Source: Onchidella celtica (taxonomy: Eukaryota > Mollusca > Gastropoda > Systellommatophora > Onchidiidae). From it: a stretch of 64,000 bases of DNA. The DNA lies in the NCBI GenBank assembly GCA_963931925.1, contig OZ007570.1, forward strand, positions 45,185,691 through 45,249,690, given 5' to 3'. Shown in pieces: positions 22,407 through 33,940 of the stretch (positions are counted from its first letter, which is position 1; each line of letters opens with the position of its first letter). A program made the translations under genes and the position numbers. The notes beneath the pieces were generated by a model. It was not told the origin of the DNA. It searched no databases and saw only the letters and a program-made list of their open reading frames with translations.

Positions 22407-22487
22407 AGCGGAGAGGGAAAGGGGGAATCGAGTGTACCCAGTTTATCATGGTTGAACTGTGGTGGTAGTTTTTCCTATTTGTGGCGG

Positions 22488-22786
22488 CTAAGTGGTGTTG
22501 TCCACAGCATCCGCGCCGCTATTTTTACCGAAAAATCACACAATTATGGAAAATTCTCTTTGCCTCTACAGCGGTGAGGAGCGGAACGGAACGGATGCTG
22601 TGGTCAGGCATACAGAGGCAAAGAGTGTTTTACTTTTTGTCCCCGACGTCATTTTCCGTAAAACTAGCGGAGCGGAACGGATGCTGTGGACAGGCATACA
22701 GAGGCAAAGAGTGTTTTACTTTTTTCCGACGTCATTTTCTGTAAAAATAGCGGAGCGGGGTGGATGCTGTGGACAAGACCACTAAG
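22488..22786. mobile_element. MITE M3 with internally amplified segment
   Basis: The left end CTAAGTGGTGTTGTCCACAG continues CATCC..GCTATTTTTAC. The right end in reverse complement is CTTAGTGGTCTTGTCCACAG, then CATCC..GCTATTTTTAC, so the inverted repeats are about 45 bp. Inside, GGATGCTGTGG(T/A)CAGGCATAC, AGAGGCAAAGAGTGTTTTAC and GACGTCATTTTC are repeated about 90 bp apart, and each repeat contains part of the terminus. The target duplication was not resolved. Confidence 0.7.
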
Positions 22787-23407
22787 GTTGACGCTCATCT
22801 AGCGTGAATTAAATCTGAAGCGAAAAAAAAAAAAAGGCCCATTTCAAGCTGATAACAATCGTTCACTGCCCTTTTCAGCTAAGTTTACCGGACTGACATG
22901 CAACGTCCACATTGCTAAGCACAAACACAACAGCATCAACAACAACAACAACAAACAACCTGCGCTTTTGTCCGGTAATCAACTCCCCCCCCCCCCCCCC
23001 CTCTTCTTCTTCCTTTTTTGTGTTTTTAAATTTCTTTTCACTCACAATAAATTTTATTATGTGGCAACCAGTCACAGGGCATCGATTGTGTAAATTTAGT
23101 CTTAACAGTTTGGTCTCGTTAAGGTGTCATCAGTCAGTGGAAGTCAATTTGGAGAAACGTCGCTTGCTGTTTGTCTACCGAAATGATGTTGGCACAAGAC
23201 GCACATTATATTTGAGCAAACATCTTGGTTTTTTTTTCTTATTGATCCCGAATATAATTTAGTTTTCTATTGAGTGAATGAATGACTTTGGTTCGTGTGG
23301 GAGCGAAGATTTGATTGAAATAGAAGTAAATTACGTGGGCAGGAATTCCTGAAACCACAAAGAGACAAGGCTTGGACAAAAAAGAAAAAATATGGACTAA
23401 AGCGTTA
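22787..23407. other. Unique sequence with homopolymers
   Basis: A14 near 22821, (ACA)n near 22931-22954 and C17 at 22985-23001. No gene was recognised. Confidence 0.4.
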
Positions 23408-23681
23408 AGAAGAGCCACTTTGGGCTAGAGGCAAGGAGCCTCATGACGAAGGTACCGGGTTCGTTCCCCGGTCGGTGCAGGCATGTTGGAATTTTTTTGG
23501 GGGAAAATTCCTGTCCCCGATGCTATGGTAGGTAGGCTGGAGCACCTAATCTTCTCGGATAAGGATGAAAAACTCGGAGGGTCCGTTTGCACGTTGAGCA
23601 CGTTAAAGATACCTTGTCAGTTGAAAGTCGAGAAGAGCAGGACGAACAAAGCTGCTGCCCAGGCAAAAATTCTAAAAAACT
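23408..23681 (+). mobile_element. tRNA-derived SINE family S1, copy 2
   Basis: Same order as the copy at 8331: A-box-like GGGCTAGAGGCAAGG, B box GGTTCGTTCCC (23458-23468, one change from consensus), GCATGTTGGAATTTTT, ATGCTATGGTAGGTAGG, GGAGCACCTAATCTTCTCGG, TTGCACGTTGAGCACGTTAA and a 3' end CTGCTGCCCAGGCAAAAATT. The 5' tRNA part is the most eroded. Confidence 0.9.
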
Positions 23682-24455
23682 AATCCCTACCACAAAAACA
23701 CTTCACTGACTCACTGACTCAACCACCATTCACTCACCCATCCGTCCAGCCACCCCACGCATTCCCTGATAATGAATTATTTCTCCCTACCCACCAATAA
23801 CATTATCATCTTCCCAATGTAAATCCCTTCTCTCTAAAGCCCACACAGAATGGGAATGTCTGAATATTTTACTATCAAAACAAGATGTAGTCCAATAGAA
23901 GGACACTTTGTACAGAAAGGCCAGAACTAGAAACTATCTTGAGTCCTGTTATTAGTGTGTGAAGAGCCATCCTTTCTACACCAGTCTCGCCAGGCTCGCT
24001 GGTCTCTTAACGCTGCCATTGTTCCTTCCTTGCCGTTCTGTCCGCCAAGTAGGTTATTTTCTGTATTTCATTCTAATTAGCATACACACACACACACGCG
24101 CACACATAGACACTCAACTGTTCACTTCAGATAAAAAGTCTTCGGTGTTACCTAAGAAATCAATACACGGCCTTCCTCTCACAGCTTTCGCAAAGTAGCG
24201 AAGGGAATGAGGGACGCGAAAATTAAATGATGTAGTGTCTTCAAACCTTAGCCTCTTCACTCCTTACTCGTTCTTCCTCTTTTCACTTTACTTTCCCGGG
24301 AAAGTTGCTTGTTTTGGTTAAGAGCATCCAAAGTTTCAACCAACTGCAACATCTCGTGGTTGTCACTTGTGTCACAGAAAGAATCAAGTATAGGAGTCCA
24401 TGGTGTTCACAGAAACTTTGTAATATGTGCTCTATGTCTGTCTCTCTGTGTGTCG
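23682..24455. other. Unique sequence, nothing recognised
   Basis: A short (CA)n lies near 24083-24103. No shared repeat or motif was seen. Confidence 0.35.
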
Positions 24456-24555
24456 GACGCGTCAAAACTGTCTTGAGACAACTGAGGGAAAGAGAAACCT
24501 CGCGCATTGAGTCAAAACAGACGCAAAACAGACTTGATTTGGTGTTCCACCAACC
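24456..24555 (-). mobile_element. MITE M1, partial copy
   Basis: Reads GCGTCAAAACTGTCTTGAGA, CAACTGAGGGAAAGAGAAAC, CTCGCGCATTGAGTC, then GCAAAACAGACTTGATTTGG and ends TTCCACCAACC. This corresponds to one terminal half of M1 in minus orientation. Confidence 0.55.
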
Positions 24556-24791
24556 TAAGCATTTCTTTGTTAAGTTGAAACTGTATTTTGGCCAGTCGAC
24601 AGTCCTCACCACCAACCGGCAGTCGGGGAAGATCGGCCAGCTTTGTCTAAATTCAAAATCTAGCGCACCTTCAGACAAATTGCCCTGTGTTCTCTCAGGA
24701 CAGATGACGTCACCAATCGGGAAGTTAATTATCAAGCGAAGAATAACAATTTTAGAAAACAGTCCTTCCAGCCTGTGTCTGTCACAGTCAC

Positions 24792-25165
24792 CAGTGCCGG
24801 ATTTACCACTAGGCTAGGTAGGCTGAAGCCTAGGGCCTCAACATCGGGGGGGGGGGGGGGGGGGGGCTTGCCGCCTCAGGCCAGTCTGCATAATATTTTG
24901 TGTGAGCACGAAGACTTTCCTCACAATAATAATATGATGTTACAACGCACTGTAATATCTGAACAAATCTTTTGCAGTTTCCTAGCTTATGCCCTTTCCA
25001 GTAGCAATTGTGAAGAGCGGAATTTTTATACACCTATCATCATCATCGGCGTTACTCAAATTATTTAAAACACTTGCATCTTCCTTTAGGCGTGAAGGTA
25101 GGGGATTGGGACGGGCCTCACAGCTAGAACAGCCTAGGGCCTCTCTTCATTTAAATTCGGCACCG
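24792..25165. mobile_element. hAT-type MITE with 8-bp target duplication
   Basis: A 374-bp element. The left end is CAGTGCCGGATTTACC and the right end in reverse complement is CGGTGCCGAATTTAAA. It is flanked by ACAGTCAC (24784-24791) and ACAGTCAT (25166-25173), an 8-bp target duplication with one difference. CAGTG-type ends plus 8-bp duplications are the hAT hallmark. CCTAGGGCCTC occurs subterminally on the left (about 24827) and on the right (about 25132). It carries a G21 run (24846-24866) and no transposase. Confidence 0.85.
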
Positions 25166-25454
25166 ACAGTCATTCTTAACCCTCAGTCTGCTGTCGTTAA
25201 TAGTCTATGGATAGGGAACTTTATAATTATTTGGCTCGCAGGCCCCACGCCCGCAAAGTTCTTTCTTTGTGTGCCATGCCAGTTGGTATCAAAGGTTCTT
25301 TTTTTCCCCGAGGAATTTTATAGTTGTCGGGCGCGTGAGTCATATTGCAAGAAACGCGACGAACCGGTCGCCCTGCATTGTTCATCCCTGTCTCGTCCCA
25401 TTGCATTATTCATTGGTATTGGCACTGACATCCCTCCATTCAAGCACTCGCTCA

Positions 25455-25870
25455 TCTCGTATTGCGTAGGTTTGACATGTTCACGTTGAGGTTTATGTAA
25501 AACCCAGTCCCACTTACGGCATACAACTGACATGTGCATATGATATAATTGATAGTATATATACACTGAAGTCCCTGTGGAAGAGGCTTATTCAATTTTA
25601 CACTTCATGGATATGACATGTTCATTATATTATATGTGCACTGTAGTGAACAGTGGAACTCATCCCACTTTACCCAGCATGATGTTGGCATAATATAGAC
25701 ACAGAAGTTAAGATAAGGATTTGTTCCACTTAAAGCAGCGTGGGCTTGACGCATATACGCATTGACATTAATAGAGTAGCTTATCCCACCTCGCACAGCG
25801 TGGATTTGACAGGTACACACTGAAATCAATAAGAAGCCAAATCCTCTGATCTGGCAGAGCTCGTTGTATT
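25455..25870. repeat. Decayed minisatellite, about 75-85 bp period
   Basis: Loosely repeated words recur in the same order: CCCACTT/CCCACCT, then (A)GCATGATGTTGGCA or AGCGTGG(G/A)(C/T)TTGAC, then (A)TACACACTGAA or ATATACACTGAAG, about five times. The units are strongly diverged. The minus frame through it repeats the same residues and is an artefact. Confidence 0.55.
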
Positions 25871-28021
25871 TGTAAATCACAGTGTGTACTTCTCATTGGA
25901 CTTTTTGTTTCTTTGATATTGTGTGTTCCAAAACTTACATCTTCAGTTAGCTTTGCCACATGTAGTTTGCGTTTGGTTTTCCATCTGTTGTGTTTATTGG
26001 TCACTGATACTTAAATTTTATTAGCAGACTAATCATAATATTTTGTTACACATACTCACATCCTTGTGAGGGCTTTCAGAAGGTTTGTTTTAAACAAGAA
26101 AATGAAAGTGCCGTTTAGATACTTGTCAGGACAAACCAATGGACCGCGAACGTCGTGTAGCTTGAATAAGTGGAACTAGCTGATAGCCATCAGAAATACG
26201 TATTGAACTTAAAATCATATGAACTGTGATGACAGTTGCAGTGTTGCACAGACAGGTATACAACATGTACTAGACTCACTGACCCAACATAGCTATCCCA
26301 TCACAGTCTCTGCTAATGATGTGTATTGTTTGTTTCCTTCTTTTGTCTTTCCCAGCTTCGTCTGCCCATGTTTCATTATTCTGCATAGTTTAAACTGAAT
26401 TCCTCGCGGTTCCTCTGTATCTGTCTTTGATGCGATTAGATTTGTATGCATCACTTACTTAAACATCACAATTAATTTCACATATTTGTTTGAAAATTCA
26501 ACATCTTTTACATTAGTTTGTTATCTCTCCGTTCGTTAAACCCCCCCCCCCCCCCCCAGCTCACGTTATTTATTTATCAGTTTCAGCCTCAGCCCACTCC
26601 TCGTCAGATCCTGATTGTCATAAGACACAGGAAATTAAAACGTTAGATTTCCTCAGGCCTCAGGCTGTCTGACACACGCAGGCACTCGCTGACATAGTCC
26701 CTCGCACCTCTCACTGTCACTCACAATTTCTCTGCCCTATTTTCTGTCCCCGGCTTAATCCGAGCGTTGACACCGAGTATGAAAACACAGCCGAATTACA
26801 CGTCAGTAATACCGCGGACATGGCAGTCTGAGTAATAGCCCTAACGAATGGCGGTTTCTGGAGTACTCTGCCCGATTGTTCAGGTATCGATCGAGCACTT
26901 CTCGAGTGCTGCCTGCCTCAGAATGTGCGTTCATTTACTCACAGAACAAAGGCATGCCCTCACACATGTTTTGTGGCCCTGCCAGAATGAACTGAATTCA
27001 CTGAGATGGAGGTTAAAGCCAGTAATTGTACGCGGTAAGAAGCGTTGAAAATAGCCACATGTGAGCAAAGGCAAGAGAAAGAGGAATGTGATGTACGTCA
27101 TTCATTTACCCGAAGGTTTTTCAGGCATATTGAATAATTGTATCATTGAATAAGCCTCCACCATGCTATTAATAGATCAGCCCCACAGTGTGCAAGAATC
27201 TGGAAAGCCCGTGCGTCCGTTTTGGGCGCAAACTGCTGTCTAGCATTATCTTCCTTAATGATCACAAAAGGCCCGTCTCTTTCCGGGTGACGAGTTATTT
27301 TTCCCTGACTACTATCAGAAAGACATTATGGAAGATTTAACCCAGTGTTTCTTAATAGAGGATTTGGAGAAATACGTAAGACCTTTACATTACTGCACCT
27401 ATTCAACTAAGTTCTGAATCTGAATTGACTGAGACAGGATACTAGAAGTTCCCTCTTTTATAAGTAACCCCGAAATCTTATCTGTTCATCAAAGGTTCAT
27501 TGTTTCGGAGTTTGGGTTCCGGTTTCATCACTGATTCTGTGGCAGAACTATCGTCTTTGACACAAATTCCCAGCATTGTTATAGATTACTGGCCGTCGGC
27601 CCCAGGTTGACATCAGGACGCGTTTTTTTTTTTTTTTTACCATTAGCGTAACTAGCCACGCACGAACTGGGAGAAACGTCCACACATATTCAGCTCATGC
27701 TGTTTTGTAATTCACACGCACAGTTATGCCTACGCAAAGGACGGGTTTGTATGATGAAATCGCTGTGAATGGTACAGACATGATAATTGTATGCTCCACG
27801 CCAAAATATCGATATAATGCATTTGTATTGTCTGGTTTAGGTGTATCCTTGATATGCTTTGTTTAGGTATGATTTCATAATGTACATTTTCCAACAACCA
27901 ACATTTGCAATGGAAAATCGACTTGCCCTTTTGGTTGTGTTTGTGTCTATTTATTACCATTTGTATGGTTTAATTTAAACTTGTTGCAGTTAAAAAGCAA
28001 GCCTTTAATTATTGAGGAATG
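25871..28021. other. Unique sequence, no gene recognised
   Basis: C17 at 26541-26557 and T15 near 27624-27638. The plus frame 26848-27048 has an IEH..HVLWPCQN stretch that faintly recalls the Cys/His tail of some LINE proteins but lacks the full motif. Confidence 0.35.
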
Positions 28022-28208
28022 CAGATCGGGACCTTAGTTTTTGTTTGTTCCAACTCCAGTTTTTGCACAATGGAGAAATTCAGCATTGAACGTATGCGGC
28101 TGTAGTATTATGATAAGGAGTTCGAATAAATGGGAATTGTGAAACAGTTTGAGAAGTACCTCAACGCATTTTAAGCAAATGTCAAAGTGTACATTTGTTA
28201 TACTTCTT
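28022..28208 (+). repeat. Dispersed repeat D, copy 1
   Basis: Shares with 48930-49136 the ordered words TTCCAACTCCA(G/C)TTTTTGCA, TTAGTATTATGAT, AAATAAATGGGAA(T/C)TGTGA, and GTCAAAGTGTACATTTGTTA. The class is unknown; no terminal repeat was seen. Confidence 0.7.
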
Positions 28209-30593
28209 GTTGGCAAGACCTGAAAAGAAATGGGAGGCAGATCATGGTTATGTGATGGAGCTGTCCATTTTTCAGCGGGTTCACGAAAGCTGGCGAATTT
28301 CTCAGTTGACTTTTAATGCCTTTGAATTCTTACCTTAATATTTAAAACAAACAAACAAACAAACAGAACAACAGAAAATCCATGGAGTCGCAGAAGGGCT
28401 TAAAAAACAATTATTAAAACGTGACCGAAATAAACTAAAATGTATATTGCAAAGTCCGGCTTTAGAAAGCCAAGCAAAAACAAAAACGGTTACACAACAA
28501 TACAATAAATCACAAAGAAATGGAAGATGAGATTATGGTGTACAGTACTTGGAAATCAATGAACGAGGTCGCTGTTTTAAATGTCGACCAAGAAATGGAC
28601 TTGAGCATTGATCTGTGCTACTGACGGGGTTTGCTGCTAGGGATGATAATTATCAATTATAGTAGTAGCGGCGAGAAGTTGGAGAGTAGGAGCAGATAAA
28701 GTCTACCCAGGAAGTGTGAAGGAAACTTCAACGGTGAATGCAACATAAAAAGCTATGAGGCTGGTATTGAGACTTTGGGATGTATACATTAACTTTTGTA
28801 AGAAGAAAACAGGGCGTCGCTAATTTTATTCTAATTCTGCACATAAAACATTTACCACTGGGAAGGTTATCAGTGTTGTGTATGACTTTGTGTACATGTA
28901 TGCGGATTCTGTTTACAGAACTCTTCTTTAAATGTGAAATGTGACAAGTTGAGTTGCCTCAGCTATTATGATAATATTAAAATGGTAAACCAGGCAGTAA
29001 ACAGTGGTAGCAGCCGTAATATTATAGGAACGTAATGCTCCAAACAGTAAGTCCCCAGAATTCAGTCTCTTTTGGCAGCGCATTCATCTTCAGTCAGCGT
29101 TTAGCACCTGTCTCAGGACGGATTTAACAGTATCTAAAAACATCTCCTTGCTGAGCGTCCAGCACTTGTCCATTATTATTATGCACAGTATACAAGAAAG
29201 AATAATATATAATGGAACATCGTACAAAAAGAGAGACTGAAACAGTATGTAATTTTTGCCAGTTCCCCTTGGACCATTGTTATTCTCGGACGGAGATTAA
29301 CACTCTATGGCAGTAACCTGAGGAGATGAAATGTCCGTTACTGGTAGTGAGAGTCATGTAATATGTCAGAGTAATGTAATACATAATTATATATCACGTA
29401 AGTCTGGTTGTAGGTATGGACGCTGTGTTTATATGTCACGAACTGATAATTGTCATGAACTGTGGGCAAAAGGAATGGTTTTTAGTATTGTTGTTTCTCC
29501 TTCGCAAGAGAATATGAGTATGTGCTTCACACTGGGTGGGTCCGTAGACGTCTAATACATGTGCGCCCAACCCAGGCTCTGAAGTTGTGGGTGGCACTGC
29601 GGGCAGGAGTGCTGGTGCTGGTGTTGGTCACGTCATTTTCTTTGCGATGCTGACGTTTCAGAACGCAACGAACATACAGTTGTCATGAACGTTGAGCAAA
29701 AGGAATGCTTTTATTGTATTTTCGTTGTGTCGGTCAAAAATCTTCAGCGGAATTGGGGTCTTGAGAAATCTTAATTATAAAAAAAGTGTTATTATTCCGT
29801 ACCTTAATATCTATCGCCCAAAGATTTGGGTATTAATATAATTGTAAAAAAAAATAAATAACAACAACTTGGCAGTTGAAACTCTACTTTAATGAAACCC
29901 GTATTGCAAAGATAGTGTCACAATGAGGAACGTGATGACCAATTGCCAGAAACCAGTACTCAAAATTAAGCACAAACCATGGAATGCTGTATCATGTGAT
30001 CACTGGTTAAACAAACAAACAGAAACAAACAAACCACACGCACACAAAACAAAACAAAAAAAAACTAACCGGACTAGGTAAAAAAAAGTGGTACCCTTTA
30101 TAATTATAATAAATCCAGCTCAATATTGCCCCATATTGCCCCATTGCATGCAAGAAAATATATCTAGAATCGTGACTTGGGCGTGGCCTCCGTAAGGTGT
30201 CAAGAAGTCAGGAGTCGAATCACGTATTTGAAGAGAGGTGGGTTTTTTTTTTCTTTCTCTGAAAGTCTCCTGAAGTTCGCTGTCCCAGGATTTTCAGTTC
30301 TTTTTGTGGCTACATGGCCGTATCTGTGTGAACCATCCAGCTCTCAATGTGTGGACGCTCTGAGGAAAAAATAAAAGATAGTCCGGAGTCGACGTGATAT
30401 TGGTGATAAAAATCAGATTCATAGATATGGTAGTCCAGGGGCTTCATGTGAAGCCGTGTAAGCCCAGATTCCGCGACATTCATAAGCGAATAGAGATATG
30501 AAATTTATAGCCAGGCAGGCAAATAAGGCCAGTTATGACCGTGGCGAAGGTGACACTTTGATCTGTGTTAGAGCATGCCGCGGAGCCCAGGAC
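28209..30593. other. Unique sequence, no gene recognised
   Basis: A short local duplication (TGTCATGAACTGTGGGCAAA near 29451 and TGTCATGAACGTTGAGCAAA near 29679). (CAAA)n-like patches lie near 28349-28364 and 30011-30060. Nothing else was recognised. Confidence 0.35.
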
Positions 30594-31010
30594 CAGTGGC
30601 GTAGCGTGAGCGGGGCCACATTGGCGGTTGCCCCAGGCGCAACATTCTCAGGGGCACAAAATTTCAAGCTGTCACTGTTTCAACTACCAGTTGTGAAAGA
30701 AGTTTCTCAAAACTTAAGCCTAAGTTTCAGGTATCTGCTGAGAGCCACGAAAGACAGAGTAATCTAGTAATAGTGTCAATTGACAGAGGTTTCAATAGTG
30801 TTATTGGAAAAATTTGCGCAAATTAAAACCAGGCGTTTGTAAATAAACTTGTCTGTACAACATTAACTACATTTTACTTTAACTATCTTCCAATACATTG
30901 GGGGGGGGGGGGGAGATGAGAGGTTCCAATACTGGTTTGGTGGAAGGGACTCAGGTCAAAGGGCGCATTACTTGCCCTGCCCCGGGCGCTGGCAATCCAA
31001 GTTACACCAA
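30594..31010. mobile_element. Decayed hAT-like nonautonomous element
   Basis: The left end CAGTGGCGTAGCGTGAGCGG followed by GGTTGCCCCAGGCGCA is of the kind common at hAT termini. The right end in reverse complement is TTGGTGTAACTTGGATTG, then GCGCCCGGGGCAGGGCAAG, a weak inverted match. It carries G14 (30900-30913). No target duplication could be read. Confidence 0.4.
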
Positions 31011-31793
31011 GACTCCGATTTCAGCTTCAGGACTTCCATGTCTGTAAATAGCTTTGTGTTCTGTTATGTTTAGACGGAATTTTTCTATTCGTACCGATTA
31101 CCAACATCCCTGTAGGGCATGCTTAATTCGACAGTATGAGAAGAAGAAACTTGCTGCTGGAGGATGTATTGATTTCTAGTAAATTTATCATTTCAGGCTT
31201 ATTCCAAACACGGGTTGATTTATTTGTTATTTTTGGTACATTCATTTAGTAAGATAGTCAGAACAAAGGTTTAGTAATCATGAACAATATGTTTGGCTGG
31301 CAAGTCGATGACCCTCAAGTGACTTGACCTAGATTGATATAATATAATAATAATATCCAAAATTTCTGGAGCGCATCAATCTGAACCAAAATAGTCAAAT
31401 GAATGCAAAAGTGCGAAGTATGTTTATTGTGAAAACAATGCACGTGTTGATAAATTAGAAAATGATTTTTAAAAAAATAGAGCAGGTGGTCTGCCTGAAG
31501 TTTAGTGTAGAAAACTGCGCAAGACAGGATTAATTGTATGTAATAAGTCATTTTGATCGAAAAAAAAAAAAGCAGCAAATCTGTGGGGTCAACTACGGGC
31601 TTTGGACAGGGAGCCCCATCAGCGGCCGCCGAGTTACTGCTCCTTGATTCATTTTTTCATTTTCAAAAATAGTGTACTTGTTAATTTTTTGTTTTTTTGT
31701 TTTTGTTTGTTTTGTTTGTTTTGGCCCGACGAAGGACTGACGATCTCAAAGCTGGTTATTTCTGCCATTTTTAATTGTTTGGAATTATTATTA
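31011..31793. other. Unique sequence, nothing recognised
   Basis: A12 near 31560-31571 and a T/G-rich patch at 31686-31722. No gene was recognised. Confidence 0.35.
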
Positions 31794-32245
31794 CTAGCCG
31801 ACCCGGGCAAGATAAATCTTGCAAATTTTTCTTGTACCACCACACCCAGCTGTGTAATATCTAGATCTGGGCCGCATTCTTAAATTCCATGCAAAGACTA
31901 AATATATCGTTTTGTTACACCACAATTCTTTGCAGGATACACTGATGTGATAAGTTGACTTTCGGCCGGCAATGTGTAAACAGTGACGTGGAGCGCCATT
32001 TCTGGCGACACTTTTCGGTTCTATCCGATGAAAACGCGTCTCTGTTTTTGCGGCTCAAAAAATTTTAATATACATAATAGTAAAAACTGATTTTTGTTCA
32101 AAATGAACCTGTCCACGTAATTCTTCGTCAAAGGTTGATGCAGAACCCCTAGTTTCATGATTTTTGAGGGCGTAGTTGTGAAGTTTTAGCTGCTTACAAG
32201 TTCACCCTCTAGCTCAGTTATAGTAAGATTATTATTATTATTATT
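31794..32245 (-). mobile_element. Helitron-like nonautonomous element (family W), copy 1
   Basis: On the minus strand the element ends with the palindrome GCAAGAT-TT-ATCTTGC (31807-31822), 9 nt, then CTAG (31794-31797) and T outside. That is a Helitron 3' terminus. The interior (AAAACGCGTCTCTGTTTTTG, TTTAGCTGCTTACA, TTCACCCTCTAGCTC) is shared with 54250-54490. The 5' end on the high-coordinate side is not defined; I place it where similarity stops. Confidence 0.6.
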
Positions 32246-32554
32246 TTGAAGTTATTTGTTTCTGACGCGGATCTTTGCGAGATACAACTTTTTCTCTCCT
32301 CATTTTATCTTGGTCTCAAGCAATGCTCGACTTAGTGTCCAGGAGATCTGACCTGCATGTTCTGGAACGGATTCACCATACAATGTAAAGAGCTTCCTCT
32401 TCACTGTGAATTGCTTTAGGCAATGATAGCTTTCCTCCACTCTGCATTTATTTATAAGTTTCTAGGATCAAAGTTAAGTCTGCGGTCTGTTCGTGACCAG
32501 TGTAATCAATTCAAGTTGAACGGTATATCTGTTGTATCAGAAATCCAATTTTCA

Positions 32555-33940
32555 AAAGAATCGCTCGATTATGCAGTCCGTTGCGATGGCTTGTCACGAG
32601 TGGAGTGAGCGAGATTCAAGGATTACGGGGGCATGGAAGTGTAGGATGGACTCACGGGATGGTGAGGCTGCTCACCTGTATTGACTTCTGGAAGCGTGGA
32701 AGCGTGCAAGACGTGAGTAAAGTGAAGGCGATGAGGTAAATCTTGTGTAGTGAAAAGTCACTGCAAGTTAAGAAAGTCCAAGGGGACAGACGTGAAGAGA
32801 GCAGTCGGGAGATTGTTGTGTGTTTTCCAGTGATGACTGGTAGGTTGAACTGTGATTGATAATTATGATGATTGATGTACTATATTCTCCTAGGACCATG
32901 ATGTAAATAAGTTATATGTGAGGAATGTGAAAGTCATTGATTACTGTGTATAGAGATGGGCGCAATGAGCGATAGATGTAAGTTCGGATCATGGATTCGT
33001 AGCGAGTCTGAGTGTTGTGTGGTACGGTAGAGGTGTGTTACCGTAAGAGGTGTGGTGAGTGAAAGGTGGACTATTGTGTGTACGCTTGATAGTTCGTAAT
33101 GAGTGGTGAAGTGGATAGTAATTGTATGGTGTTATAGAAATGTAATGTTATTCTTATAGGTGCCGGGGTCGGGCAGAGAAGCCACCCGTGGTGAGCGGAC
33201 TTGTGCCGGGGTTGGGCAGAAGGCTACCCACAGGCCTGCCTGAGTGAAGCTGTCGCGCAGGACAGCGGGAGCACATGAGTCGTGGCAGTCTGGCCACAGA
33301 CAGGGACGTTGTTATTAAGATGTTAATGTGCTATTAAGATGTTAATGTGCCATTGAGAACATAATGTGCTATTGAAATATTAATGTGCTATTAAGACCTC
33401 GAGGGGAGATTGAGATACGGAGATTAGGTTGAGCAGGAGCCAATAAGAGAGGCCCGCAAGTAGTACATATATAGATGTGAGGCTGAGGCCAGAGCATATT
33501 TCAGAAAGTATTATCGGGTTGTGGACCCGTAGAAGAATGAATGTCGGGAATACTGACCATTGAATGGTATTTGAACTGAAGAATGTAATGCACGTATATC
33601 TTTATTTTTTATGTATAATAAATGTGTGAGTCTGGTTGGTTGTTCTGTTAAGTGTTATACTTGTTCGTTCGTGATTGTTGTCCTGTCATAATTATTACAT
33701 TTCCCAGTCTGGGATTTGTGACATGGCTCTTCAGACACACATAATTGGAATTTGCGGTACGTTTTCAGATGGATGTTTCAGCTATCTGGCATTTTCGACA
33801 AACGTATAGTCATAGTCACTGAAGTGCATAATATTCAAACGAATCGCTCTATTATGCAGTCAGTTGATAGGGCTCTTCAGACGCACGCATTTGGAATTAG
33901 CGATACATTTTCAGATGGATGTTTCAACTATCTCGAAACT
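32555..33940. repeat. Local tandem duplication, first copy split by an LTR
   Basis: GAATCGCTCGATTATGCAGT (32558) continues across the LTR into GGCTCTTCAGACACACATAA and TTTTCAGATGGATGTTTC. The second copy has GAATCGCTCTATTATGCAGT (33840), GGGCTCTTCAGACGCACGCA and TTTTCAGATGGATGTTTC uninterrupted. Removing the LTR gives a period of about 145 bp. Confidence 0.85.
32592..33723 (+). mobile_element. Solo LTR, family L1, copy 1 (5-bp target duplication)
   Basis: 1132 bp, starting TGTCACGAGTGG and ending GGGATTTGTGACA. The ends TGTCAC/GTGACA are a 6-bp inverted repeat. It is flanked by TGGCT on both sides (32587-32591 and 33724-33728). Promoter-like signals are a CCAAT at 33440-33444 and TATATA at 33468-33473. 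A polyadenylation signal AATAAA lies at 33617-33622, about 100 bp before the end, as expected for U3-R-U5. Short internal repeats of GTGCTATTAAGATGTTAAT lie at 33315-33400. There is no internal retrotransposon coding sequence on either side, so this is a solo LTR left by recombination. A second copy lies at 50793-51983. Confidence 0.93.

Noticed and set aside
24283..24735. 150-codon minus frame containing TDIEHILQSFCEHH, recalling the Cys/His tail of LINE proteins
   Set aside because: No other LINE motif, and it overlaps an M1 fragment; the resemblance is too weak.
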